Both the position numbers and the translations under genes were made by a program. A stretch of 64,000 bases of DNA, taken from contig NC_061510.1 in the NCBI RefSeq assembly GCF_022539505.1, positions 34,931,047 through 34,995,046 on the forward strand. Direction: 5' to 3'. The notes beneath the pieces were generated by a model. That model had not been told where the DNA came from, made no database searches, and saw only the letters and a list, made by a program, of their open reading frames with translations. Below, piece after piece: positions 47,332 to 64,000 of this stretch (positions are counted from its first letter, which is position 1; each line of letters starts with the position of its first letter). Source of the DNA: Lolium rigidum (taxonomy: Eukaryota > Streptophyta > Magnoliopsida > Poales > Poaceae).

Positions 47332-48818
47332 TGATGACCCACAAGTATAGGGGGTGTATCGTAGTATCTTCGATAAGTAAGAATGTCGATCCCAACGAGG
47401 AGCGAGAAGGTGTTGACAAGCGAGTTTCGATGAAGTATTCAGGGGTTTTGATGTAACGAGATGAATAAAGTACAAGTAAGTAAAATGCGAGAGAAATAAT
47501 TGCAGCGAGTGGCCCAATCCTTTTAGCACAAAGGACAAGCCGGTTTGTTTACTTATAATGACCAAACGTTCTTGAGGACACACGGGATTTTAGTCTAGTG
47601 CTTTCGCTACATACAGCTGATTAATCTTCATTGTTTTGATAAGTGTTGTGTGGGTGAACCTATGCTAATGTACTGCCCTTCCTAGGACTAATACATACTT
47701 GTGATTATACCCCTTGCAAGCATCCGCAACTACAAGAAAGTAATTAAGATAAATCTAACCACAACCTTAAACTCGAGATCCTGCGATCCCTCCTCGCATC
47801 GATATACCAACGGGGGCTCGGGTTTCTGTCACTCCGGCAACCCCGCAATTGGCAAACGAGTACAAGATGTATTCCCCTAGGCCCATAAATGGTGAAGTAT
47901 CGTGTAGTCGACGTTCACACGACACCACTAGAAGAATGACACCATAACTTAAATATCATAACATTGAATATTACTCAACCATAATTCACTACTAACATTT
48001 AGACTTCGCCCATGTCCTCAAGAACTAAACGAACTACTCACGAGACATCATATGGAACATGATCAGAGGTGATATGATAATGAATAACAATCTGAACATA
48101 AACCTTGGTTCAACGGTTTCACTCAATAGCATCAATAACAAGTAGAAATCAACACCGGGAGAGTTTCCCCTATCAAACAATCAAGATCAAACCCTAATTG
48201 CTACAGCGGTGACGAGGTGCAGCGGTGGAGATGGCGGTGATGATGATGAAGATGATGGTGATGGTGATGGAGATGATGTCCAGCTCGATGGCGGTGACGA
48301 TGGCGTCGATTTCCCCCTCCGGGAGGGAATTTCCCCGGCGGATTCCTGCCCGCTGGAGAGCTCTTTTCTCTCTGGTGTTCTCCGCCCCGCAGAGGCGGCT
48401 GTGGCTCTTCGCGACTTACCCTCTGAGCTTAGGTTTTCGGGACGAAGGGTTTCGCGAAGAAAAGGAGGCGAAAGGGGCTGTGGGGCCCCCACACCACAAG
48501 GTGGCGCGGCCAGGCCATGGGCGCGCCGGCCTGTGGTCTGGCCCCACCTTGGGTCTTCTCGGCTCCCTCTTCTGGCTTTCTCCGTCATCTGGAAAAATAG
48601 GATTTTTGGTATAATTTCCTTTCACAGTTGATCTTCCGAAATATTGCATCCTGACGGTGCTTTTTCCAGCAGAATCTCGGCTCCGGTGCGCGATCTCCAA
48701 ATAATCATGAAACATGCAAAATAGATGAAATAACATAAGTATTGTGTCCCAATATGAAATATATCAATGAATAACAGCAAATTATGATATAAAATAGTGA
48801 TGCAAATTGGACGTATCA
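47332..48818 (-). repeat. Element D 5' LTR
   Basis: 1487 bp, collinear with 38408-39922. Many differences are CAG/CTG-associated: gaggagcgagaagg against gaggagcagaagg, aagcgagtttcg against aagcagtttcg, gtaacgagatg against gtaacagatg. Confidence 0.9.
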
Positions 48819-48823
48819 GCAAG

Positions 48824-49807
48824 CAACATATTATTGCATTAAGTAAAGTGTGTAAAGTAAACAATAGAATTATCCTTGGATAAAGCATTGTTGTTTTCTC
48901 CCTAGTAGCAACAACACATCTACAACCTTAGGAGTTATTTTCACTCTCCCAGATTACCAGAGGCACTAATCCACTATCGAGCATAAATACTCCCTCTTGG
49001 AGTCACAAGCACATACTTGGCCAGAGCATCTACTAGCAACGGAGAACATGCGATCACAAATAACATATAAAATAGATCTATAATCAACTCAATCATAGTA
49101 CTCAATATTCATCGGATCCTAGCAAACACAACATGTAGCATTACATAAAGATGATCTTGATCATGTTAGGTAGCTCACAAGATCTAGACATGAAGCATAA
49201 GGAGGAGAAGACAACCATCTAGCTATTGCTATGGATCTGTAGTCCAAAGATAAACTACTCACGCATCACTTCGGGGGCATGCATGGTGATGAAGAGGCCT
49301 CCGGTGATGATCTCCCTCTCTCCGGTAGGTTGCCGGGAAGAGCTTCAGAACCCTCCCGAACTAGGGTCAACGATGGCGGCAGCCTTGGAACTTTTCGTGG
49401 ATGGAGGCTCGGGTCCTTAGGGTTTTCCCCGAGGATGTCAATTTATAGGCGAAAGGGCGAGGTCGGTGGGCGCCCGGGGGGGCACACCACCCCTAGGCGC
49501 GGCCAGGGGCCCGCGCCTAGGCAAGGTTTGCCCTCACTGGTGCACCTCTTCGTCTCTCCTTCGGACTCCATCTTCGTGACATAAATAGGAACTTTGACTT
49601 TTTTTTCGTCCAATTCCGAGAATATTTCCAGAACAACTTTTCTGAAATACAAAAATAGTAAAACATGAACTAGCACTGTGGCATCTTGTTAATATTTTAG
49701 TTCCAGAAAATGCATAAAAATGCCATGAAGTGTAAACAAAACATATAGAAATTGGTGTAAAACAAGCATGAAGCATCAAAAAATATAGATACGTTTGCAA
49801 CGTATCA
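48824..49807 (-). mobile_element. Solo LTR E, part 2 (5' part on the minus strand)
   Basis: Starts on the minus strand at 49807 with TGATACGTTGCAAACG, matching the element B LTR start with clear divergence. It shares ttaacaagatgcca, ttctcggaat, cctcgccc-ttcgcctata (TATA at about 49440) and the 'gccgccatcg' leader. ATATA at 49808-49812 pairs with 37815-37819. Parts 1 and 2 sum to about 1.57 kb. No internal region accompanies it. Confidence 0.75.
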
Positions 49808-49812
49808 ATATA

Positions 49813-50400
49813 CATCTTGGAGATATTGTGTGTTCACCTGTTGTGTTCTTCCTCTCTTATTCCCCCTATAGCTTTTATACATTTGGTGAAATTTGAGGGT
49901 GTTATTGCCATTGCATTTGGTGTATCGGTTCGATTTCTCAACGGTCATATGTGGAAGTGAAAGTTCGTGACTTGATTCTCCCAGGTTCTTATACATGGAG
50001 CTTGTTCCTCTTGGGTTTATTGGAACCCTAGATGGATTTGTGGTTTAGTGGTGCTCTTGGGGTATCTAATTAAGTTTATTTGGAGTGCTTTGGCCTCCAT
50101 ACCGCTTCAACGAAGAGTAGTACTCGCAAGAGCGTGAACTTCGGGATACATCATTGTCTCCTCCTCCCTCAGTTATTTTTATAACTTATCTCTTTTTTCA
50201 TGCACTTTACTTGGCGATAGCTATCGTGCTTGAAGTTATATACTTTTCTATCAAATAGTTTCTTGTCTTTCTTACCATAAGTTATTGGTGCACATAGTTG
50301 AACCCTAGTTATATAGGTTTTATAGTAGACAAATTAAATGCTAGTTATCTTAATTGTGGGCTCAGATATATCATCAAGTTTAGCAGGAAGTTTTAAAGTT
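49813..50400 (+). other. LTR-like leader sequence, decayed
   Basis: Continues the repeat interrupted by LTR E at 37819. Blocks such as cttggagatattgtgtgttc, cccctatagctttt and gaagagtagtactcgcaagagcgtgaacttcgg resemble a long non-coding LTR of a grass retroelement. The end is not resolved. Confidence 0.4.
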
Positions 50401-51234
50401 AGTTTTCTATACTGCATTTCTAGCTCATGTACCTTTATGGCCACTTCATTTATGAATGTTGGTATATCGCCTCATTAACTCCTTCAGTACCGGGATTCTT
50501 CAAAGTGATCATCTTAATGAGATCTTCCACACTATAATTCGGAGATGGAGCATTGCTATAATCTATCTCTTCGCATGATTCATCTTTATTTTAAACCTTC
50601 ACCATCTTGAGGTCTTAAACCACATTTGGCTCGGACTTTCGTGCAAACCTTGCAAGTATCAGAGTTTGACTCTCAGCTATTTTCCCAATTGCACCTCCGC
50701 GACCTTTGTTCTCTCATGTAAAACATGCACATCATTTCTGGAAGCAATAGGTTGTTTAGACATTTACCAATAATTGTATCATGGATCTATGTGATGTTGA
50801 TAAGAACGTTATTTTGTTCAGTTTGAGGATGCATAAATTATTTGAAAGAATTCTCAAGTTGGAAATTACCATGGTTTGCTCCATTATTATTAATTTTAGT
50901 TGTTGTTAGGAGCACCTTCATGATTAGAATTTTGCTATTGGAAGTTTGAGCCATAATTTTGACTTTCCCGTGAAGGATTATAAGGTTTACAAGAGACAAA
51001 CTCTACTTCTTAAACAATAGTATTGTTGATGGCATTTACCTGGATATTTTCCTTACTCCTGATAATATTTAATAGCTCAGCTACCTTTGTAGTAAGTTCT
51101 TCATTCTTATTCTCGGTGATTGAGTTCACATTTCTTAATTAAGGAGGATCTTTCTACATGTCATTGGGCGTTGTTGCTCTGCATATCATCAAGAACCTGT
51201 TTGAACATATCTACTGGTTTGCCAATGAATGTGT

Positions 51235-51346
51235 CTCCTGCTACAATGTGAAGCATAGACTTAGACATTAAGACCGTTATAAAATAAATGAAAGATTAAC
51301 CATTCTTGCATCCCATGGCTAGGACAACTCATTATGGATCCCTTCA
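51235..51346 (+). repeat. 112-bp direct repeat, left copy
   Basis: From ctcctgctacaatgtg to ggatcccttca. It matches 52213-52324 at all but about ten positions and has the same length. The pair brackets the truncated LTR. Confidence 0.85.
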
Positions 51347-52212
51347 CACCAACTCATAAGGTGGTGTTTGGCTTGGATCTTACACCTGGCCTCACACCAA
51401 GGAGGTGTGGATGGGAAAGTTAACGCCTGGTTGGCAACAGGGATAAGGTCTCTTATGGAAAAAGTAACGCACCTCTGCAGAGTGTATAAAATTGTGGCTG
51501 TCACTCCCTGTTCAGGAAGGGAACTACGAACGCGGTAGGAAAGGAACTCCATGAAGTTCTGTTCAACCTGTGAAGACTGACGGGCATAGTTTTCAGAATA
51601 AAATAAACCTTTTGAAGAAATGTTTATAAAAACTTGCATTTGCCTATGACGTTCTGGTCTGTGGCTGTAGCTAGTGCATGATACACCTATTCCCTAATAT
51701 GAACTTGCTGAGTACGCTCGTACTCATTCTCTCCCATTTGAACCCCCTTCTTAGATAAAGACACCGAAGGAGAAACTACCGTGGAACTCGAAAACAAAGG
51801 AATCAACTGCAACAAGATGAAGAATCCAAGCAAAGAAGTCAATGAAGTCAACTTCTACATCAACTAGAGTGGAAACTTAGACTAGTAATAGAAGGGAACC
51901 TTTCCCTAATCCTAGCACCTAAGTAGCTAGATTTCTATAGCAAGCCAATTATCTATAGAGCTACGGTTAGCAATAAGTTAGGCTACGAGTCGTTCTTCTG
52001 GAGATTTGTTGAAGTTTTACCTCACTGTAAAGTAAGAGGCTGTGTTGATCTTATGTAAACAGTTCGTGTGTACTTTTATAGACATACATTGGACTCGCAT
52101 ATATTTTTGTTGTACCACTCTAAGAGATGTAATATGAGTGGAACGGTGTTTCACTTGTGTTATGTCAACGACTTGTGTACTACACCATGCAGTGGTACGC
52201 TAGGTCACCACA
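51347..52212 (+). mobile_element. Truncated family-A LTR (3' ~0.86 kb)
   Basis: Collinear with about 34430-35286 of LTR A2 (gcctcacacc, tctcttatgg, gcacctctgcagagtg, gaactccatgaagttct, gagtacgctcgtactcat, ending gtcaccaca). It is clearly more diverged than A1 and A2 are from each other. The 3' end is intact; the 5' four-fifths is missing. Confidence 0.8.
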
Positions 52213-52324
52213 CTCCTGCTGTAGTGTGAAGCATAGACTTAGACATTAAGACCATTATAAAATAAATAAAAGATTAACCATTCTTGCATCCCATGGCTGG
52301 GACAAATCATTACGGATCCCTTCA
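52213..52324 (+). repeat. 112-bp direct repeat, right copy
   Basis: Partner of 51235-51346, beginning at the base after the LTR end (ctcctgctgtagtgtg) and ending ggatcccttca. Confidence 0.85.
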
Positions 52325-52931
52325 TCCTCTCCCATGTAAGGACTAGTGGCTCGTGATCTTTTTGCCTAAATCCTCTAATGTTGGATCTAAGTTGGAGGGG
52401 AAGACTTTGTCATAACAATGTTAGTGTATTCCTCCTATGAAGTAATAGTGCCCTTAGACAAAGCTAGCAACCAATCTTTTTTTTCCTTTCCTCTAAGTGA
52501 GAAAGGAAATAAATGCAGGTTGACCGCATTGGGGTCAGCAGCATATCACATATCTCAGTTAATGTATTTAAGTGCAACCTGAATCCTCAATAATCAAGCC
52601 TCCAGTTGATTATGTTGAACCCAACTAAAAAAATCTAGTCTTAATTTTATTATTCTCCGCCGTAACAACGTGCCTGGGTAATAGGTGCACTCATAAAATT
52701 ATCATTAGGGATAGCATATTCACCAAGCTTCTTTTGTACCATAGTACCAATTATTTTTGGTGTTTTAGAGTAAGATAAATAAAGAAACAAGTAACTAATT
52801 TATTTTGGTTTTCAATTTACGACAAAAAATAAACTAATAAAAATAAATAAACTAAAACAAAAAACTAACTAACAAGGTTTGTAGTAACATCACCAGGATA
52901 GCGAATTGCTTCCCCAACAACACTGTCAGAA

Positions 52932-53978
52932 AAAGGATTGATACATTCAATGTGGATTACGGATGCAGTATAGTAGATTTTTTCCTAGAAAATCTAGGTT
53001 TATCGAACCTTGAGAAGAAACACTTATTGTTGGTTGAGGAGCGTCTACAAGACTTGCTAGTTTGATTTACCTTTAGTTTACCGGACATTTCAGTTTACTT
53101 TGTATCTTGGGTTGTATCGATGGATGGAGATATGCAAGAGCTAAGGTTTCACTTGCACTATACATACCTATGAGATAAAGATAAAGTTAAGCACATTCAT
53201 ATGTAAATGATCTAACATAGATAGAATTTGTGGGTATCACATATGTAAATAATGTAGCCCGTGCGAGCCAAAGACATAACATATAGTCTCCTGGTCCAAA
53301 TATTATACCACGAAGCACCATGCTATGAACGATTATTAAGTAAAATACAAACCAAAGTATTAAGATTTATGACGTTGTTCTTGTTCCCGAATGGAACATT
53401 AAATAACTACTGTACTCCCCTTGCTGTCACTATGTTCATGTGTAGGCTTCGTTTATCACACATCTCACCTCGAACCTTAATCAATTCTCGGGGTCTTGCG
53501 TACCTGAAATGTCCTTGGATTGAAGAGACAAAGATGAAAATAAAAATCTGCTATGAAATTACCACACGATATCCCATGCTATTAGATGCACATAATCGCT
53601 CCAAGGCTACTCATCAACCCACAACCATTGAGAACCACTCACTCGTAATAATAAGACCAAGTATAGGAAACATTATAGAAAAACTTAAATCAATACCAAA
53701 TATCTTTACAAGATCACCAATCGCGAGGAGATGCCAAATACAAGTTATGGATATGGCTATGAGATGGGATGGAGATGATGAACTATGGCGGTGGTGAAGT
53801 GGTGGATCTTTCGCCGATGGTTTTCTGATGCAATCTGAGAATGGCGTCTCTCTGCGGCGGCTTTTTCGAAATATATAGGCGTCTTCACGAAAGTTGCTCT
53901 CTTTGATCAGGCGAAGACGGACCGAGTGCTATGGCGCGTGGTACGGGCAAGTCCATCCCATACCGGCGGTCGTTAACA
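52932..53978 (-). mobile_element. Element F 5' LTR
   Basis: On the minus strand it starts TGTTAACGACCGCC at 53978. It has a TATA region (gcctatatatttcg, about 53880), a GC-rich leader with 'ccgccgcagagagacgcc', and ends near 52932 before the mutated primer site. Length (~1.05 kb) and layout fit a gypsy LTR. A 178-codon open frame on the opposite strand (53261-53797) is fortuitous. Confidence 0.5.
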
Positions 53979-54475
53979 CTTATGCAATTTCCTCTTTGAC
54001 CTAGTTAACTTGAAAGTATTGGCAACTCGTGGTTTCCTTGTTTGCTCCAGATTTCGCCATAAAACTGTGATTTCCTACATCACACAATTTAAAACAAGGA
54101 TTTGCACATCTTTACGGTAATTAGTCATTAGTAACAAGGCTAGAGAGATATCTTATCATTTACTTGACTTAATATGTGATTTAAACGTAGATAAAGATGG
54201 TTGTTTTCATAGCCATCACCAATTATGCCGATTTAACGCATTCCATGTAGTGTAACAAAAATATTTGACCAAAAAAATATAAATTCTATATTCAAAAATT
54301 TATAGAATTCATAATTCGATTCTATTTATAAACTGATATTCACTAGGACCCGCCTAATGACTAGGTTGTGTAATAAATAGCCCTGGGGTTCACAATAAAT
54401 AGAAACCTATGCAGCCCCAAAGGTCGTGGCTTGGACCGGAGAAGGAAAAGCACGCACGGAACTCTCCTCTCCTCT
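53979..54475. other. AT-rich upstream region of the ABCC gene
   Basis: No coding is seen. It includes a short imperfect palindrome (tataaattctat...atagaattcata, about 54287-54322). It separates LTR F from the gene's TATA box by about 500 bp. Confidence 0.6.
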
Positions 54476-54482
54476 TTATAAG
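54476..54482 (+). promoter_or_regulatory. TATA box of the ABCC gene
   Basis: TTTATAAG follows a CT-rich patch (ctctcctctcctc) about 550 bp before the CDS. Transcription probably starts near 54505. The leader is then CT/CA-rich (ttcttcttctcccc at about 54573), as in many plant 5' UTRs. Confidence 0.55.
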
Positions 54483-55033
54483 CGAGGCAGTGCACGACTC
54501 GTCATCGTCTCGTCTGAAACCCAAACATTGAACAGTGAAAATAGCAGGAACACGCATCCAACATCCCTACCCTTCTTCTTCTCCCCACCGCCGCCCATCC
54601 GTCCCGCCCCCAAATCCTCCACCTACTCCTCACCGCATCTCCCCCACCACGCGGCACCGCCGCAGCGACACGCAGGGTTGGTGACCGGCACAGAGATCGG
54701 CGGCGACGAAGACCTCACCTCACACGTAGCGGCGCCACGGACGACAGAGCATTCATTACCCACAACCGCAACTTCCTCCCTGCGTGCCTGCGTCTGCCGC
54801 CGCTGCATTCAGCCGGAATCCGCCAAATCTCTCCGACTACCGCCTCCGAGCGCGGCCAAAACCCTCGTTTGTAGCCACCCCGCCCGATGCCGTAATCCGC
54901 CGCCCACCCACAGCCCCAGAGCTCGGGACGCCGCACATCACTGCACCCCCCACCCCTGCCCTGTCCTGCCCTCAATGCCTTTTAAACCCCTCGCCGCCCC
55001 CCTCCTGACGCCTCCGATCCCGTCCTCCTCCCA

Positions 55034-62342
<7,309 letters not shown>

Positions 62343-62658
62343 AGAGAGGCTTAGCTTTAATCCCCACCAAGAACAGAGGCTGGGAGGTGGTAAAGTAGCA
62401 GAATCTGCCAGCCTACTTACACCATAGAAGCAAGTAGCAGCACCATAGGGGCGGCATGCGACAGGAGGACAGATATATGAAGGGAAAGAACGCCGGGCGT
62501 TCCCTGACCTGAATAACAACTATACGAGGGAACACAGCCGGGAAATACCACGGGAGGAGTTGGTGGAATTAACCCAAGCTGTGATGCTTGTGTATGTATA
62601 ACACTTAACTGGTTCTCCCTTTGCATAATGGGAAAAAAAGGAAGTGAATAACATGATT

Positions 62659-62664
62659 AATAAA
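62659..62664 (+). terminator. Poly-A signal of the ABCC gene
   Basis: AATAAA at 62659-62664, about 317 bp past the stop codon, followed by a GT-rich stretch (ttttgttctcttc). This is the best candidate 3' end of the transcript. Confidence 0.5.
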
Positions 62665-62699
62665 AGGGGAAAGTTTTGTTCTCTTCTTCAGATTTGTAG

Positions 62700-63141
62700 T
62701 GCATGATCTCCAATGCCCATCTCTATGCTACGCGATAAAAGTATTCTGGTTCTTAGCTAAATGTGACACGGTGGTTCTGGTTGGTTCAGTGGCAGTCAGA
62801 TCACTGTGAAGTGGAACACGTCGTCGAATCAGGCAAGCAACCTTTACAGTTCTCATTAATTATGTGACACGGTTTTAACAACGCACGGTAGTACGATGCA
62901 ATTGTCGGATTATATACATATATATATGAATATATACTGCAGCAAAAGCACACTTCTTAGCTTTGTTCTCTCACGCTCAACACAAGAAATCAAAGCAACT
63001 CCCAACGGAGGGGAAAAAGAAGCTACGTAGCATGTGGCAGTCTCAACAACAACCGTTGTACAAAATACCCGTCGTTCCCTTGACTTCTGATGCACTAGTA
63101 GAATAAAGTAGCCCTCCCCTCCGGTACAGGTTATCATGGAT
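62700..63141. other. Intergenic / converging 3' UTRs
   Basis: About 450 bp lie between the ABCC poly-A signal and the stop codon of the minus-strand gene. A TATATA-rich patch (62913-62935) and no coding are seen. The right part probably holds the 3' UTR of the minus-strand gene. Confidence 0.5.
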
Positions 63142-64000
63142 CTAGGAGTCGATGATCCCCGACATCATCTTTTTTATCTGGTAAAAAACAACAGCGTATT
63201 ACCAATCAGTAAAATCCTGCTTCTTTTTTACCAAATTATCAGCTGAACACACAGACTTGTTGTATCATGGTGTCTCGCTAAAAGTACCAAATGTAATGCA
63301 TATTATACGGCAGATATAAATGTAGCATGTTCGATGAGATAAGGCTGGTGTGAAATATCTGACAAAGTACACTCATTTGTCAAAGTACTAGTAAAACTGG
63401 GAGCATATCATTACTGAAAAGACAATGTAAAGCATGATTCTCCGATACCTCTTTCTTATTCATTCGAAGGATATCCTTGAGATCATCTATCTGTGAAAGC
63501 AAAATAACAGGAGCAGATTAAGTCGATCATACTATTGGCTAATAGTTTCAGAACTTTATATCAAAAGCTACAACGTACCTCTTTAAATGGCTCCAGTGAG
63601 TTTTCACGGAGCTCAATTATGTAATTTGCTCTTTTTTCTCCAATCCCCTACACATTCACAGCCAGTTAGTAGGAAGAAAACACAATATATGGGTTAGCAA
63701 TTATCAGGACCCGGAGCACACCTTCAAGCTTTTTAGTTCCTCCCTGCGAATGGATAGAGACATGAATTAGATAAGCAGAAACAGTGCCAAATAATTCGTA
63801 AGTTTGGATTGTACTCACTTATTAGCACTGTTCAGGAAAGTCAAACACTCTTGAACTATGGAATTCTGTGTTGAAAACAAATAAGGTTAGGGTTCATGAA
63901 GAAAGCAATGTACAGAAGTTATATATATGCCAAGGATGCGGCAGCAAGTTATGAACATGTAACCTTGATCCCAACGCTGCGAGCTTTAAATGAGTTATTA
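63142..64000 (-). CDS. Kinesin-10-like gene, last six exons (helix-hairpin-helix tail), partial
   Basis: Minus-strand exons with GT/AG borders and matching phases: 64000-63964 (partial), 63865-63819, 63743-63722, 63647-63579, 63490-63449, 63177-63142 (TAG 63144-63142). They encode a tail of about 84 residues including SIVQECLTFLNSANKEELKS, LKGIGEKRANYIIELRENS, EPFKEIDDLKDILRMNKKE and IKKMMSGIIDS. GIGEKRA...I.ELRE is a helix-hairpin-helix DNA-binding motif. The whole tail resembles the C-terminus of plant kinesin-10 (KIF22/Kid-type) motors, which contact chromatin and spindle microtubules in mitosis. The motor domain lies beyond the window. The exons are very short (22-69 nt), so frame-track ORFs miss them. 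Another HhH protein cannot be excluded. Confidence 0.6.

Larger units (their letters stand above)
38408..48818 (-). mobile_element. Element D: Athila-like gypsy LTR retrotransposon, TSD GCAAG
   Basis: 10.4 kb between GCAAG duplications (38403-38407 and 48819-48823). Read on the minus strand: 5' LTR 48818-47332, PBS 47320-47302, gag-protease-RT-RNase H-integrase (about 47230-42500), an extra small ORF (42160-41816), a long 3' interior, a purine tract (about 39945-39923), and the 3' LTR (39922-38408). The LTRs begin TGATACGTCCAATTTGC. They are near-identical by eye outside CAG/CTG sites, which suggests a young insertion. Integrase sequence, lack of zinc knuckles in gag and the extra ORF place it in the Athila group, by family knowledge. 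Confidence 0.9.
50401..52931 (-). mobile_element. Element F: decayed gypsy interior, minus orientation
   Basis: Minus-strand sequence at about 52600-52500 reads AVNLHLFPFSLRGKEKDWL, a recognisable gag block of Athila/Tat-like elements; other gag-like traces lie at 50850-51130. Everything is riddled with stops. At about 52915 on the minus strand, tgttgttggggaagcaa resembles a mutated GGCGCCGTTGCCGGGGAAGCAA primer site next to LTR F. A truncated family-A LTR has been added at 51347. Confidence 0.5.

Noticed and set aside
53261..53797. 178-codon open frame upstream of the ABCC gene
   Set aside because: Lies antisense in the LTR of element F, lacks a domain and has no promoter-like context.

Overview
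The window looks like nuclear DNA of a grass, most probably a Pooideae cereal or relative. Three things point there: densely nested Ty3/gypsy LTR elements with long LTRs, CACTA, Harbinger, Stowaway and Helitron-type DNA elements, and a multi-exon ABCC transporter gene with a very GC-rich 5' exon, as is usual in grasses. No species is assigned. Host genes occupy only the right end (about 54.4-64 kb); almost everything else is transposon sequence.

Layout. 1-12.1 kb: a promoter-like segment is present twice. Copy 1 (about 126-2218) carries a poly-A retroposon (1146-2043) and is followed by a Helitron-like element with captured gene pieces on the minus strand. Copy 2 (4961-5103 and 11020-11735) is split by a CACTA element (from 5104) and a Harbinger element (about 8985-10974). 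The CACTA contains a decayed transposase gene, a solo LTR (6573-7132, TSD GGGGT) and a tandem array of a ~339-bp unit.

12.1-35.3 kb: a solo LTR of the same small family (12136-12694, TSD GTGAG), then a large gypsy element (family A, LTR about 5 kb). LTR A1 (12708-16940 plus 23684-24442) is interrupted by a complete non-autonomous element B (16941-23678, TSD CACAC). The interior carries a broken upstream ORF and a 1336-codon gag-pol frame that stops abruptly inside the integrase tail. It is followed by a second copy of the element's own left insertion junction and by LTR A2 (30307-35286), which has CAGTG on both sides. 35.3-54 kb: a Stowaway MITE, old repeats, a solo LTR E (minus, TSD ATATA) split by an Athila-like gypsy element D (38408-48818, minus, TSD GCAAG), then a decayed gypsy F carrying a truncated family-A LTR bounded by a 112-bp duplication.

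54.4-64 kb: an ABCC/MRP transporter gene (+, 11 exons, CDS 55034-62342), which I recognise as the cereal MRP5/ABCC13 (low-phytic-acid) type. It converges on the 3' exons of a kinesin-10-like gene (-, running off the window). The ABCC reading frame is broken by one missing A in an A-run of exon 6.

A window-wide oddity: sister LTR copies, and gag-pol frames in D, differ repeatedly at CAG/CTG trinucleotides (CAG read as CGAG or CG, CTG as CTCG or CG). I read this as a base-calling artefact at CHG-methylated cytosines. Some apparent frameshifts in the transposons may therefore not be real. I saw no convincing previously unknown biological system. The best leads are the ABCC lesion, the CHG-linked error pattern, and the unusual architecture of element A.
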